DNA of 64,000 bases from Corallococcus caeni. Its GTDB lineage: Bacteria; Myxococcota; Myxococcia; Myxococcales; Myxococcaceae. Numbering within the stretch: position 1 is the first letter of the stretch; each line of letters opens with the position of its first letter. The stretch lies in NCBI RefSeq assembly GCF_036245865.1, contig NZ_BTTW01000009.1, forward strand, positions 62,001 through 126,000, read 5' to 3'. The notes beneath the pieces were generated by a model. It had not been told where the DNA came from. It was given only the letters and a program-made list of their open reading frames with translations, and did not search any database. The translations under genes and the position numbers were made by a program. Positions 8,353-16,181 of this stretch are shown in pieces.

Positions 8353-10160
8353 GACGTGGCCTCCGGAACGGAGCGGTACAGCACCGCCTGCTCCATCAGG
8401 TCCCACAACACGAACTCACCCGCCTGCGTCAGCCACCCGAACGCCGGCTGCCCGTGGCTCGCCGCGGCCTGCACCACGGGGCCACTGGCCACCGCGAGCA
8501 CCCGTGAAGACTCGCGCGAGAAGAAGTGGAAGGTGCGTTGATCCGGAGCCAACGCGAGCAGGCCGGGCGGTGACGGAGCGGGAGGCTGCACCACGCCCAT
8601 CACGCGGTATCTCTCTGGCACGGAGAGGACCGACACGCCCGTGTCCAGGAACAGCCGCCAATCCAGCTCCTTGTCACGCACCGCGAGCAACCCCGCATCG
8701 GGATGTGCCCCCGACGGCGAGTAGCCGAAGTACGCCTCGCCCTGCCGCGCATTGAGTGGAACCCTGCGGGCCGGCTCCTCGCCCAGCACCTTTATCCGCG
8801 AGATGGTGGCCCGTCCCTCGCCCTGGGGCCGCAGCACGCAGACCGGGCGCGAGTTCACCTCCGCCATCGCGGAGACCTGCTCCTCCTCCACCACGAGCGC
8901 CGAGGTCCCCTCCGAAGCAGGCGGCGGCAGTGAGAGCAACCGGTCCTTGCCATCCTTCAACCACAGGTGCTCCTGCCCTTGTGGATCCACCCAGCTCAAG
9001 AGGCTCAACGGCAGCGCGCCCGCCACGGTGTCCGGCCGCCCGAGCTCATCCGTCGCGTGGTAGCGCGCCTTCCGGAAACCCTTCGGCGTATGCACCTGCC
9101 CATGCATCACGTAGGTGCCCAGGTGACGCGCGAGCACCAGCAACCCACCCCTGGAGCGCCATCCCGCCGCGACGACACGCTGCCCGGGAGGCACCTGCAC
9201 GCGCCGGGGCTTGGGCAGGGTGGCGCGCGGAGAATGCGGCACCGCCATGGCTTCGACGCCGCCATTCGAGGAGAACAGCAGCACGCGCCGGCCCTCTCCG
9301 GAGAAGGAGAACTTCACGATGCGCCGGTCGGCCGTGCGTGGCAGCCACGCCGACGGCGCGCGGTTCGAATTGAACGGGTTGCGCAGCAGGCGCAGGCAGT
9401 CGTCCGGAGGGGGAAGTTCCAGCACCACCGAACGAGGCACACGCGCCGAGGGCCGCACGTCCACGGTGAGCCGGTGCGCGCCGGGCTCCATCGGTTCGGA
9501 GACCTCCACGCGGGACATCCCCTCCGCGCCCTCCAGGCGGCCCAGGCGCGAGGAGCCCACGAGCCACACGTCCTCGGGTGCTCGTGAAAGGTCCAGGGCC
9601 TCGCGCCACGTGGCCAGGTGCTGCGCGGACGCGGGCGTGGAGCAACGGGCTTCGAGCCACGCGAGGAGCGACGTGCCGCTCAGTCCCGCATGGGTGGCAC
9701 GGGCAGGGTCGGTCTGGAGGGCGCCCCAGGTGAAAGCCGCGCCCACGGCCTCCGCCCGGCGCGCGAGCACGACCAGCAGCGCGAGGTGCGCGATGCGCGG
9801 CAGGCCCAGTTGATCCGGTCCCACGTCCAGCAGCACCACGGTGCGTCGCGCGCCCTGGGGCTGACGGAACGCGGGCTTGAGGAACGACAGCTCGCCGAAC
9901 GCCGCGCGGCGCACCAGTTCCTCCGGCGCCTCCAGGGCCCAGAGCCATTCACTGACGAGCAGCCGCTCGAAGCTCCCCCGGCGGGAGAGCCCGTCATATC
10001 CCTGGGGCTCACCGCCCTCGGCCTCACCGCGAGGCCGCAGCGTCCCGAGCGCCGCCGACAGCCGCGCCACATGAGGCCCCAGATGCCGCGCCAGATCCTC
10101 CGGAAAGAGGGCCAACTGCGTCGCCCACGGTCGCAGCGCGGGAGGCAGCGCGGTCGTCAC
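8349..10160 (-). CDS. vWA-like plus beta-propeller component of bpX ternary system
   Basis: A 603-residue protein starting at GTG 10160, which overlaps the bpX5 stop as GTGA. Residues about 103-250 look like a vWA/Rossmann fold, but the metal site that is normally DxSxS reads DVGPD (from D112), so it is probably degenerate. The stretch RIAHLALLVVLARRA continues the fold. Residues about 285-600 form a beta-propeller with repeated blades (GRRVLLFSSNGGVEAMAV, QRVVAAGWRSRGGLLVLARH, RTFHFFSRESSRVLAV). The vWA part is expected to connect the MoxR ATPase to its client, and the propeller to bind a ligand or partner. Its own stop overlaps the bpX6 start, again by GTGA. Confidence 0.75.
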   Translation of the reverse strand: MTTALPPALRPWATQLALFPEDLARHLGPHVARLSAALGTLRPRGEAEGGEPQGYDGLSRRGSFERLLVSEWLWALEAPEELVRRAAFGELSFLKPAFRQPQGARRTVVLLDVGPDQLGLPRIAHLALLVVLARRAEAVGAAFTWGALQTDPARATHAGLSGTSLLAWLEARCSTPASAQHLATWREALDLSRAPEDVWLVGSSRLGRLEGAEGMSRVEVSEPMEPGAHRLTVDVRPSARVPRSVVLELPPPDDCLRLLRNPFNSNRAPSAWLPRTADRRIVKFSFSGEGRRVLLFSSNGGVEAMAVPHSPRATLPKPRRVQVPPGQRVVAAGWRSRGGLLVLARHLGTYVMHGQVHTPKGFRKARYHATDELGRPDTVAGALPLSLLSWVDPQGQEHLWLKDGKDRLLSLPPPASEGTSALVVEEEQVSAMAEVNSRPVCVLRPQGEGRATISRIKVLGEEPARRVPLNARQGEAYFGYSPSGAHPDAGLLAVRDKELDWRLFLDTGVSVLSVPERYRVMGVVQPPAPSPPGLLALAPDQRTFHFFSRESSRVLAVASGPVVQAAASHGQPAFGWLTQAGEFVLWDLMEQAVLYRSVPEATS

Positions 10161-10618
10161 GAAGCAGCCTCCACGTCCGTGGCGGACAACCACGCGGCCA
10201 GAGAGGCACGCGCAACGGGCTTGGCCGCCCCCACGGAGACGAGCACGCCGGACATGGGCAGCACCGCGAGCGGCGCATCACCCTGCCCTGCCAGCAGCGC
10301 CCGCTCCAGCAGCGAAGGCGCCACGTCCGGCTCCAGCGCGCAGGGGAGCAACAGCGCGGGCGCCAGCGGATCACGTCCCAGATACACCGCGCCGTCCACC
10401 CAGGGCAGCGACGCGGCGCTCCCCAGCAGCACGAGCACGTCCGGCCCGGCGACCCCGCTCCAAGACGCCAGCACCGCGTCCTCCGCCCGCGATGCGCGGT
10501 GTCCCAGCGCGAGCGCCACGGGCCCCACGCCCGCTACGCCCAGGGGCTCCAGGGGCAGGGCTCGCGGTCGCCAGCGCACGGGGAGCCCCGCGATGGCCGG
10601 TTCCGGTGGCGGCTCCAT
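10157..10618 (-). CDS. bpX5-type small component of MoxR-vWA-beta-propeller system
   Basis: A protein of about 153 residues whose features match what I recall of the bpX5 domain: LPVRWRPRALPLEP near the start, a central WSGVAGPDVLVLLG, then LPWVDGAVYLGRD and PALLLPCALEP. No enzymatic motif is visible. It is the first gene of the coupled bpX5/vWA-propeller/bpX6 set, which implies balanced stoichiometry. ATG 10618 (MEPPPEP) has an AGGG four bases upstream. In-frame starts at 10636 and 10654 are also possible. The gene is divergent from an SRPBCC gene, with the shared control region at 10619-10768. Confidence 0.65.
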   Translation of the reverse strand: MEPPPEPAIAGLPVRWRPRALPLEPLGVAGVGPVALALGHRASRAEDAVLASWSGVAGPDVLVLLGSAASLPWVDGAVYLGRDPLAPALLLPCALEPDVAPSLLERALLAGQGDAPLAVLPMSGVLVSVGAAKPVARASLAAWLSATDVEAAS

Positions 10619-10768
10619 GACGCCCTGCTTCCGCATCCCGCGCCCGTTGATCACGCCGGCACTCTAGAACGCCTCCCACCGAGGGCGAAGCGGCGTGAGC
10701 GCTCCCGCGTGACAGTCCGCCAACCTCCCGCTGTACAGCACACGGGGCCGTTGCCCATGCTCCCCCGC

Positions 10769-11239
10769 ATGAGCACGACCCGGATCCACCACCACCTGAA
10801 GGCGCCTCGCTCGAGCGTCTACCGCGCCCTGCTCGACGCCCGCGCGGTCGCGACGTGGATGGTGCCCGACGGCATGACCAGCCACGTGCACGAATTCGAG
10901 CCCCGCGAGGGCGGCGCGTTCCGCATCTCGCTCACCTACGACGCGCCCACGGAAACCGGCAAGACGACCGCGCACACCGACACGCATCACGGCCGCTTCG
11001 TGAAGCTCGTGCCAGACGAACAGGTCGTCGAGATTACCGAGTTCGAGACCTCCGACCCCGCGCTTCAGGGAGAGATGCGCATCACCTTCACGCTCACCGA
11101 CGCGCAAGACGGCGGCACCGACCTCGTCGCCGTGCACGAAGGCCTTCCGTCCGTCGTGTCCTCCTCCGACAACGAACTGGGCTGGCGGATGTCCCTGGAG
11201 AAGCTTGCCCGGTACGTGGAGTCCCCCGCCTCAGCGTGA
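10769..11239 (+). CDS. SRPBCC / AHSA1-like (START-fold) protein
   Basis: A 156-residue protein with the START/SRPBCC pattern of the Aha1 C-terminal-like family: N-terminal strand RIHHHLKAPRSSVYRALLD, then AVATWMVPDGM, HEFEPREGGAFRISLTYD, a central strand with HGRFVKLVPDEQVVEITEF, and a closing helix GWRMSLEKLARYVE. These proteins form a hydrophobic cavity and often bind small molecules; the ligand cannot be told from sequence. The start is ATG 10769, with an in-frame ATG 12 bases earlier as an alternative. It is the only plus-strand gene inside the minus-strand bpX region and its end overlaps the next convergent gene by 9 bases. Confidence 0.85.
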   Translation: MSTTRIHHHLKAPRSSVYRALLDARAVATWMVPDGMTSHVHEFEPREGGAFRISLTYDAPTETGKTTAHTDTHHGRFVKLVPDEQVVEITEFETSDPALQGEMRITFTLTDAQDGGTDLVAVHEGLPSVVSSSDNELGWRMSLEKLARYVESPASA

Positions 11240-11986
11240 CGGCAGCTCCCGCGCCGCGAGCTTCGGCAGGGCGCGGTACTCCTCCGTCAGCACGAACCCA
11301 TCCCCCATGTTGGTGACGCGGGTGAGCGCGTAGAAGTCCTGGAAGCGGTACTCCGCGCTCGCCTGCCGCAAGAGCCCCTGCTTCAGCTCCTCGACGCTGC
11401 CCTCCCCGTCCTGCTTCAGGGGCGGGCCCGCCAGCGTCGCGAGCGTCGCGTTCGCCGCGCGGAACGTCGCGCTGATGGGCTCGGCCTCCGCCGCCCGGCT
11501 CACGGCAATCAAGGCCACCAGCCGGCCGTCCGCGCCGAACGTCACCCACAGGTTCCGGATGGCCGCCTCGCGATTCAGCCCCGGGAACAGCGACGCCGGG
11601 ACGTCCGCGCAGTCCAGGTCCCCCTGGCTGCGCGGCACCGTGCACTTCACCCCGTGCGCCTGCGCCCATTCGAGCAGCGCCTCGCGCGTCGTCCGCTCCA
11701 GGTCGAACCCCAGCGCGGGCCGGGCCAGCGCCGCGTGCTCTCCCCGGTAGGCGGCAGCGAAGCGCTGCCTCGCGGCCTCCTTCTGCTCGGGGCTCTGCTT
11801 CACGTCGTACCCCAGCGGGCACCCCGCCGCGGACGCGGCCTGGGGCATGGACATCCCCATCCACTTCAGGAGCGGCCGGCCGGACGGCGTATGGGCAAAG
11901 CCCATCACCGCCGTGAACAGCCCGGCCACGCCCACGGTGGAGACCAGCACGCGGCGCATGGCGCGCGTGAAAACGAAGCGGGTCAT
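11231..11986 (-). CDS. Exported hypothetical protein in operon with haemoglobin-like lipoprotein
   Basis: A 251-residue protein. Residues 10-32 form a hydrophobic segment (VLVSTVGVAGLFTAVMGFAH) that acts as a signal peptide or membrane anchor. The mature region has three cysteines (AAGCPLGYD, GVKCTVPR, DLDCADVP), typical of a periplasmic protein with disulphides. The C-terminal half has mixed helices and strands (FQDFYALTRVTNMGDGFVLT). I do not recognise the family. It starts 20 bases after the stop of the haemoglobin-like lipoprotein gene, so the two are almost certainly cotranscribed and may act together, for example in a haem- or oxygen-related envelope task. Confidence 0.75.
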   Translation of the reverse strand: MTRFVFTRAMRRVLVSTVGVAGLFTAVMGFAHTPSGRPLLKWMGMSMPQAASAAGCPLGYDVKQSPEQKEAARQRFAAAYRGEHAALARPALGFDLERTTREALLEWAQAHGVKCTVPRSQGDLDCADVPASLFPGLNREAAIRNLWVTFGADGRLVALIAVSRAAEAEPISATFRAANATLATLAGPPLKQDGEGSVEELKQGLLRQASAEYRFQDFYALTRVTNMGDGFVLTEEYRALPKLAARELPSR

Positions 11987-12006
11987 GGTGCCCTCCAGGG
12001 TGTTGG

Positions 12007-12600
12007 CTACTTGCCGACGATGGACGCCTTGAACGCCGCGTCCGTCACGATGGGAGCGAAGCAGGAGGACACGTCCGCGCTCGTCACGCCGTTGTCCGTG
12101 AGCGCCGGCACCACCATGTTCGCGATGAAGTAGTCGTACTGGGAGTTGGTGATGGCCATGCCCAGGTGCGCCGCCGCCATGTTCTGCGGGCCCGCGTACG
12201 TCTTGCCATCCGTGTACATGATGGATTCCGGACCGCCATAGGCATACACGAGGAACGCCGCGAGCTTGCCCTCGAAGGTGGCCGCGTCATCCGCGTAGGC
12301 CGGGCCCTTGCTGTCGTCACCGATATGGGTGAAGGACTCGCCCAGGTTCGCCGTGCCGTTGGGGCCGTTCAGCTCCGCCAGCGTCTTCGCGACGATGGCC
12401 TTGTTCACCGCGACGAACGCGTTCGCCCCGAACGTGTCCCACGCGTTCTTGTTGCTGCTCGTGCAGCGCAGCGACGTGCCCGGGCCCGTGCCCGTGGGCA
12501 TGTAGCCGGTGCCCGCGTCCGGCATGTCGTTGTCGTCGTCGCCACAGCCGGCCAGCAGGGCCGCCGAGGCAAGGGCCAGCGCCGCGAAGGTGTTTCGCAT
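12007..12600 (-). CDS. Truncated-haemoglobin-like lipoprotein
   Basis: A 197-residue lipoprotein: signal peptide with lipobox LAGC and acceptor Cys19. The second half resembles group 1 truncated haemoglobins: FEGKLAAFLVYAYGGPESIM corresponds to the family's helix E region, and GPQNMAAAHLGMAIT to the usual DMKTAHxGxGIT, giving a probable haem-ligating His145. NMVVPALTDNGV fits the final helices. Truncated haemoglobins bind O2 or NO and are normally cytoplasmic, so an acylated envelope form is unusual. It is separated from the MoxR gene upstream by 131 bases and so may have its own promoter. The call rests on motif resemblance. Confidence 0.7.
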   Translation of the reverse strand: MRNTFAALALASAALLAGCGDDDNDMPDAGTGYMPTGTGPGTSLRCTSSNKNAWDTFGANAFVAVNKAIVAKTLAELNGPNGTANLGESFTHIGDDSKGPAYADDAATFEGKLAAFLVYAYGGPESIMYTDGKTYAGPQNMAAAHLGMAITNSQYDYFIANMVVPALTDNGVTSADVSSCFAPIVTDAAFKASIVGK

Positions 12601-12731
12601 GAAGTGTCCTCCCGTGGATGGAATGCCTTCGGCACGCCGCGCCCAAGGCGGCCGTCCCGCTGGCAGCCAAAGGTACGGGCCACCGCAGGGATTGGTTTCC
12701 ACCGGATTTCCGGAAGGATTTCCGGGCCGCC

Positions 12732-13883
12732 TCACGCCGCGCGAGTGCTCGCGTCCTCCAGCACCGCCGCCACCGCGCCGCGCAGCGCGCGCAACGCCTC
12801 CGGCAGCGCTTCCGGCGCGAAGCCCGCGTCCATCTCGCGCGCCACGCCCTCCAGCTTGAGCCGCCACGCGGCCACCGCGTCCCCGTCCTCGGGCCGGGCC
12901 GCCAGCAACGCGTGCCCCGCCTGCGCGATGCGCTGGGCCCGGGCCAGGGGCCCCGCGCTCGCCTCCAGCGCCGCGGCCGGCAGCGCGGGGTTCTCCGACG
13001 CGGACAGCACGTCGCGCAGCACGTCGCGCGCCAGCGCCTGCGCCTCCTTCGTGGGCACCGCGTAGACGAGCGGCCACAGGTCCGCCACGCCCGGCGTCGT
13101 CCGCCCCGCCAGCGCCGCCGCCGCCGCCACCAGCCGCTGCACCTTCACCGCCCGCCGGTCCGACAGCGCGATGCCCGCCGCGCGCAGCGTCCGCAGCGCC
13201 TGCGCCAGGTGCGGCCGCACCGGCCCCAGGTCCGCGCCTCGCGCCGCATGGGCCACCACGTCCAGCGACTCCAGCGACGCCACGCGCGGGGCCGCGTCCG
13301 CCCACAGCGACGCGCCCCCCTCCAGCAGCTCCTCCAGGCGCGGGTCGGGCACCGGCTCCACGAAGATGCGCGCGAGGAAGCGGTCCGCGAACGCGGCCAG
13401 CGCGTCGTCCTCCGGCAGCGCGTTGGACGCGCCCACGCACACGCGCAGCGGACACTGGATGCGCGTGTGGCCTCGCCGGAAGGTGCGCTCGTTGAGCAGG
13501 CCCAGCAGCGTGTTGAGGATGGCGGTGGAGCCCAGGAAGACCTCGTCCAGGAAGGCCACCTCCGCCTCCGGCAGCATGCCCGCCGTCTCCGTCTCCACCC
13601 GCCCCTCGCGCAGCTTGCGCAGGTCCACCGGCCCGAAGATTTCGGACGGCTCCGTGAAGCGCCCCAGCAGGTATTCGAAGTAGCCACCGCCCAGGGCGCG
13701 CGCCGTCCTGCGCACCGCCTCGCTCTTGGCCGTGCCCGGCGGCCCCACGACGAGCAGGTGCTCGCCCGCCACCGCCGACAGCGCCACCAGCTCCACCATC
13801 GCCTCGCGCTCCACCAGCCCCCGGCTTGCGTCGGTGAGCGCGTCGCGGACCTCGGCCGCCGCGACCTCGAAAGAAACGGACAT
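12732..13883 (-). CDS. MoxR/RavA-family AAA+ ATPase
   Basis: A 383-residue MoxR-type ATPase. It has a Walker A motif GPPGTAKS (residues 47-54), Walker B with AFLDEVF (D113/E114), FTEPSEIFGPVDL typical of MoxR/RavA, sensor 1 ASNALPEDD, and an arginine finger region in DRFLARI. These ATPases remodel protein complexes together with vWA partners. ATG 13883 begins the conserved fold immediately. It lies upstream of the bpX5/vWA-propeller/bpX6 operon on the same strand but is separated from it by two other genes, an interrupted arrangement. Its start is only 45 bases from the divergent gene at 13929. Confidence 0.85.
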   Translation of the reverse strand: MSVSFEVAAAEVRDALTDASRGLVEREAMVELVALSAVAGEHLLVVGPPGTAKSEAVRRTARALGGGYFEYLLGRFTEPSEIFGPVDLRKLREGRVETETAGMLPEAEVAFLDEVFLGSTAILNTLLGLLNERTFRRGHTRIQCPLRVCVGASNALPEDDALAAFADRFLARIFVEPVPDPRLEELLEGGASLWADAAPRVASLESLDVVAHAARGADLGPVRPHLAQALRTLRAAGIALSDRRAVKVQRLVAAAAALAGRTTPGVADLWPLVYAVPTKEAQALARDVLRDVLSASENPALPAAALEASAGPLARAQRIAQAGHALLAARPEDGDAVAAWRLKLEGVAREMDAGFAPEALPEALRALRGAVAAVLEDASTRAA

Positions 13884-13928
13884 GCCCGCCAGCCTAGCCT
13901 CGCCCCCGGTCCGGCATACAGTGGCGGC

Positions 13929-14549
13929 ATGGATACGAAGTGGAAGTGGCTGGCGGTGGTGGGCGTGCTGGGCGCGGGGCCAGCGGGCGCGGACGGGTGG
14001 CACGGCTATGCGTCCGTGGGCGCGGGCATCACCCTGGATCATTTCAGCGACTGGCGGGCCAAGGGCCCCGCGCTCCAGGCCTGGCTCGCCGTGGAGACGC
14101 CGCCCGGCCTGTCCCTGGGCGCCGTCTTCGAGACGACCCAGACCTGGGGCCAGCAGTTCGCGGAGGCCAACAACCCGTCCGAGCTCAGCCACGTGCAGCT
14201 GGACTACACCGCCGTGGGGCTGGAGGCCCGCCTGCGCTTCCTGGGGGACAAGCCGGTGACGCCGTGGGTGGGCGCGCGGCTGGCGAAGAGCTGGTCACAG
14301 CCCTTCACCCCCAACAGCGCGGGCCAGCTGCGGCGCGAGGACTTCGACGTCACCAGCATGGCCTTCCGCGTGGGCGTGGACGGCTGGATTTCCGACCGGT
14401 GGGGCATCTCCATCGCCACCGCGCTCCAGTTCTGCGACGTGAAGTTCACGAAGGACGCGGACGACACCAGCGCCAGCGCGGGAGTGAGCGTGAACATGTG
14501 CGCCAAGCCGCTCCAGAGCATCGTCGCCGGGCCCGTGCTGCGCTTCTAG
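13929..14549 (+). CDS. Exported outer-membrane beta-barrel-like protein
   Basis: A 206-residue protein with a signal peptide at residues 1-22 (WLAVVGVLGAGPAGA). The rest alternates hydrophobic and polar residues in about eight strands (YASVGAGITLDHFSDW, SLGAVFETTQTWGQQF, YTAVGLEARLRFLGD, PWVGARLAKSWSQP, SMAFRVGVDGWISDRWGISI) and ends in a terminal strand SIVAGPVLRF with final Phe, the usual outer-membrane insertion signal. It resembles small porin-fold proteins (OmpW/OprF-like barrels) in layout, with no specific family recognised. It is divergent from the MoxR gene with just 45 bases between starts. Confidence 0.7.
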   Translation: MDTKWKWLAVVGVLGAGPAGADGWHGYASVGAGITLDHFSDWRAKGPALQAWLAVETPPGLSLGAVFETTQTWGQQFAEANNPSELSHVQLDYTAVGLEARLRFLGDKPVTPWVGARLAKSWSQPFTPNSAGQLRREDFDVTSMAFRVGVDGWISDRWGISIATALQFCDVKFTKDADDTSASAGVSVNMCAKPLQSIVAGPVLRF

Positions 14550-14585
14550 CGGGCGCGGGGCCGGGGACGGATACAGTGCGCGCCC

Positions 14586-15302
14586 ATGAACGCGCCGCCC
14601 TCCACCTCCGCCTCCGGTCCCCGCTGGCTCTACCTGCACGGCTTCGCCTCCGGCCCGGCTTCCGCCAAGGGCGTCTGGCTGGACGCGCACTGGGCGAAGC
14701 AGGGCATCACGCTCACGCGCCTCAACCTGCGCGTGCCGTCACTGGAGCACCTGGGCCTGCACGCCATGCTGGACACCGTGCGGGACGCGCTGGGCGCCCC
14801 TAATGACCGCGCGGTCGTCATCGGCTCCAGCCTGGGCGGGCTCGTCGCCGCGCGCACCGCGGAAGCGGACGCACGCGTGAGCGCGCTGGTGCTGCTGGCG
14901 CCCGCCTTCCACTTCGTGGAGCAGCTCCAGCGCCGCATGGGCCCCAACGCCTGGGCGGAGTGGAAGCGCACGGGCTTCCTGGAGACGGACGACCACGCGG
15001 AGAAGCGCCGCGCGCGCGTGCACCACGGCATCGTGGAGGAGGCCCAGGCCCTGGACGCGAAGCGCGGCCCCTGGCCCGACGTGCGCGTGCCCACGCTCAT
15101 CATCCACGGTCGACAGGATGACACCTGCGACGTGCGCTATTCGCGCGAGTGGGCCAGGGACAAGCGCCACGTCCGGCTGGTGGAGGTGGATGACGGCCAC
15201 GAACTGACCGCGTCGCTGGAGCTCATCGCGAGGGAGGCGGATGCCTTCCTCACGCCGTGGCGGGGTGTGGAGCCCGCCCGGCAGGTGTTCACTGGCCGCT
15301 GA
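14586..15302 (+). CDS. YqiA-like alpha/beta hydrolase (esterase)
   Basis: A 238-residue alpha/beta hydrolase. WLYLHGFASGPASAKG is the oxyanion-side opening typical of the YqiA/UPF0227 family. The nucleophile elbow GSSLGG gives Ser82, GRQDD provides the acid (D178 or D179) and DDGHELTASL the catalytic His205. These enzymes hydrolyse short acyl or thioesters; the natural substrate is unknown. Length agrees with the family. It follows the barrel protein by 36 bases on the same strand, so cotranscription is possible. Confidence 0.85.
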   Translation: MNAPPSTSASGPRWLYLHGFASGPASAKGVWLDAHWAKQGITLTRLNLRVPSLEHLGLHAMLDTVRDALGAPNDRAVVIGSSLGGLVAARTAEADARVSALVLLAPAFHFVEQLQRRMGPNAWAEWKRTGFLETDDHAEKRRARVHHGIVEEAQALDAKRGPWPDVRVPTLIIHGRQDDTCDVRYSREWARDKRHVRLVEVDDGHELTASLELIAREADAFLTPWRGVEPARQVFTGR

Positions 15303-15365
15303 CCCGAGCACGTCCGATGTGGCCGGCGGATTCGCGCCCCGGACGCGCCGGTTAATCTGGCGGCC

Positions 15366-16079
15366 ATGAACCGCGAATACCACCGCTGGCACAGCCCGCG
15401 GCTGAACCGCGACATGGAAGTGCTGGTGTACGGGCACTCGGGCGAGCCCGTCATCCTGGTGCCCACGAGCAAGGGCCGCTTCTACCAGGCCGAGGACTTC
15501 GGCCTCATCGGCGCCATCGCGGACGGCATCGCCGCGGGCCGCTACGTCGTGGTGTGCGTGGACTCGGTGGATGAGGAGTCCTGGTACAACAAGGCCGTCG
15601 CCCCCGCCGTGCGCGTGGCCCGCCATGCCCAGTGGGAGGACTACCTGGTGCAGGAGGTGGTGCCGCTCGTGCGGGGCCGCGCCGCCGGAGGCCGCCTCAC
15701 GCTCGCCGGGTGCAGCCTGGGCGGCTTCCACACGTACAACGTGGGCCTGCGCCACCCGGACGTCTTCCAGCGCCTCATCTCCATGGGCGGCAAGTTCGAG
15801 ACGGAGGACTTCCTCGACGGCCACCACGACGAACAGGTGTACTTCCACACCGCGCCGCAGTGGCTGCCGGGCCTGAACGACCCCGGGCGCCTGTCCGCCC
15901 TGCGCCGCGTGGAGATGACCCTGGCCGTGGGCGAGCACGACTTCTGCCGCCCCTCCAACGAGAACCTCTCCAAGCTCCTCTGGCAGAAGGACATCCGCAA
16001 CGACCTGTCCATCTGGGACGGCGGCACCCACGACTGGCCCGTGTGGCGGCAGATGATCCGCCAGTACCTGCCGGCCTGA
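15366..16079 (+). CDS. Esterase-family alpha/beta hydrolase
   Basis: A 237-residue cytoplasmic hydrolase resembling the esterase D/enterochelin-esterase-like group. It has a GCSLGG elbow with Ser117, GEHDFCRP (Asp192) and GGTHDWPVW (His222) as triad. EPVILVPTSKGRFYQAEDFG and VDSVDEESWYN are typical of the esterase proteins often annotated next to carboxylate-amine ligase genes, though none is adjacent here. It begins 63 bases after the preceding hydrolase on the same strand and probably shares its transcript. Substrate unknown. Confidence 0.8.
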   Translation: MNREYHRWHSPRLNRDMEVLVYGHSGEPVILVPTSKGRFYQAEDFGLIGAIADGIAAGRYVVVCVDSVDEESWYNKAVAPAVRVARHAQWEDYLVQEVVPLVRGRAAGGRLTLAGCSLGGFHTYNVGLRHPDVFQRLISMGGKFETEDFLDGHHDEQVYFHTAPQWLPGLNDPGRLSALRRVEMTLAVGEHDFCRPSNENLSKLLWQKDIRNDLSIWDGGTHDWPVWRQMIRQYLPA

Positions 16080-16124
16080 GCGCCGCGCCCCGGGCTCCGG
16101 AGCCTGGGGCTCCAGACACGACGA

Positions 16125-16152
16125 AGCCCCCGGTCGGAAGGACCCGGAGGCT
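16125..16152. terminator. Hairpin between convergent genes
   Basis: AGCCCCCGGTC and GACCCGGAGGCT form an imperfect hairpin between the esterase stop (16079) and the LysM stop (16182). A second near-palindrome, CCCCGGGCTCC/GGAGCCTGGGG, lies just before at 16090-16109. Neither has a clear T run, but their place between converging genes fits bidirectional termination. Confidence 0.45.
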
Positions 16153-16181
16153 CGCGCGAGGCACCACCGTGGTGGCGCGGC

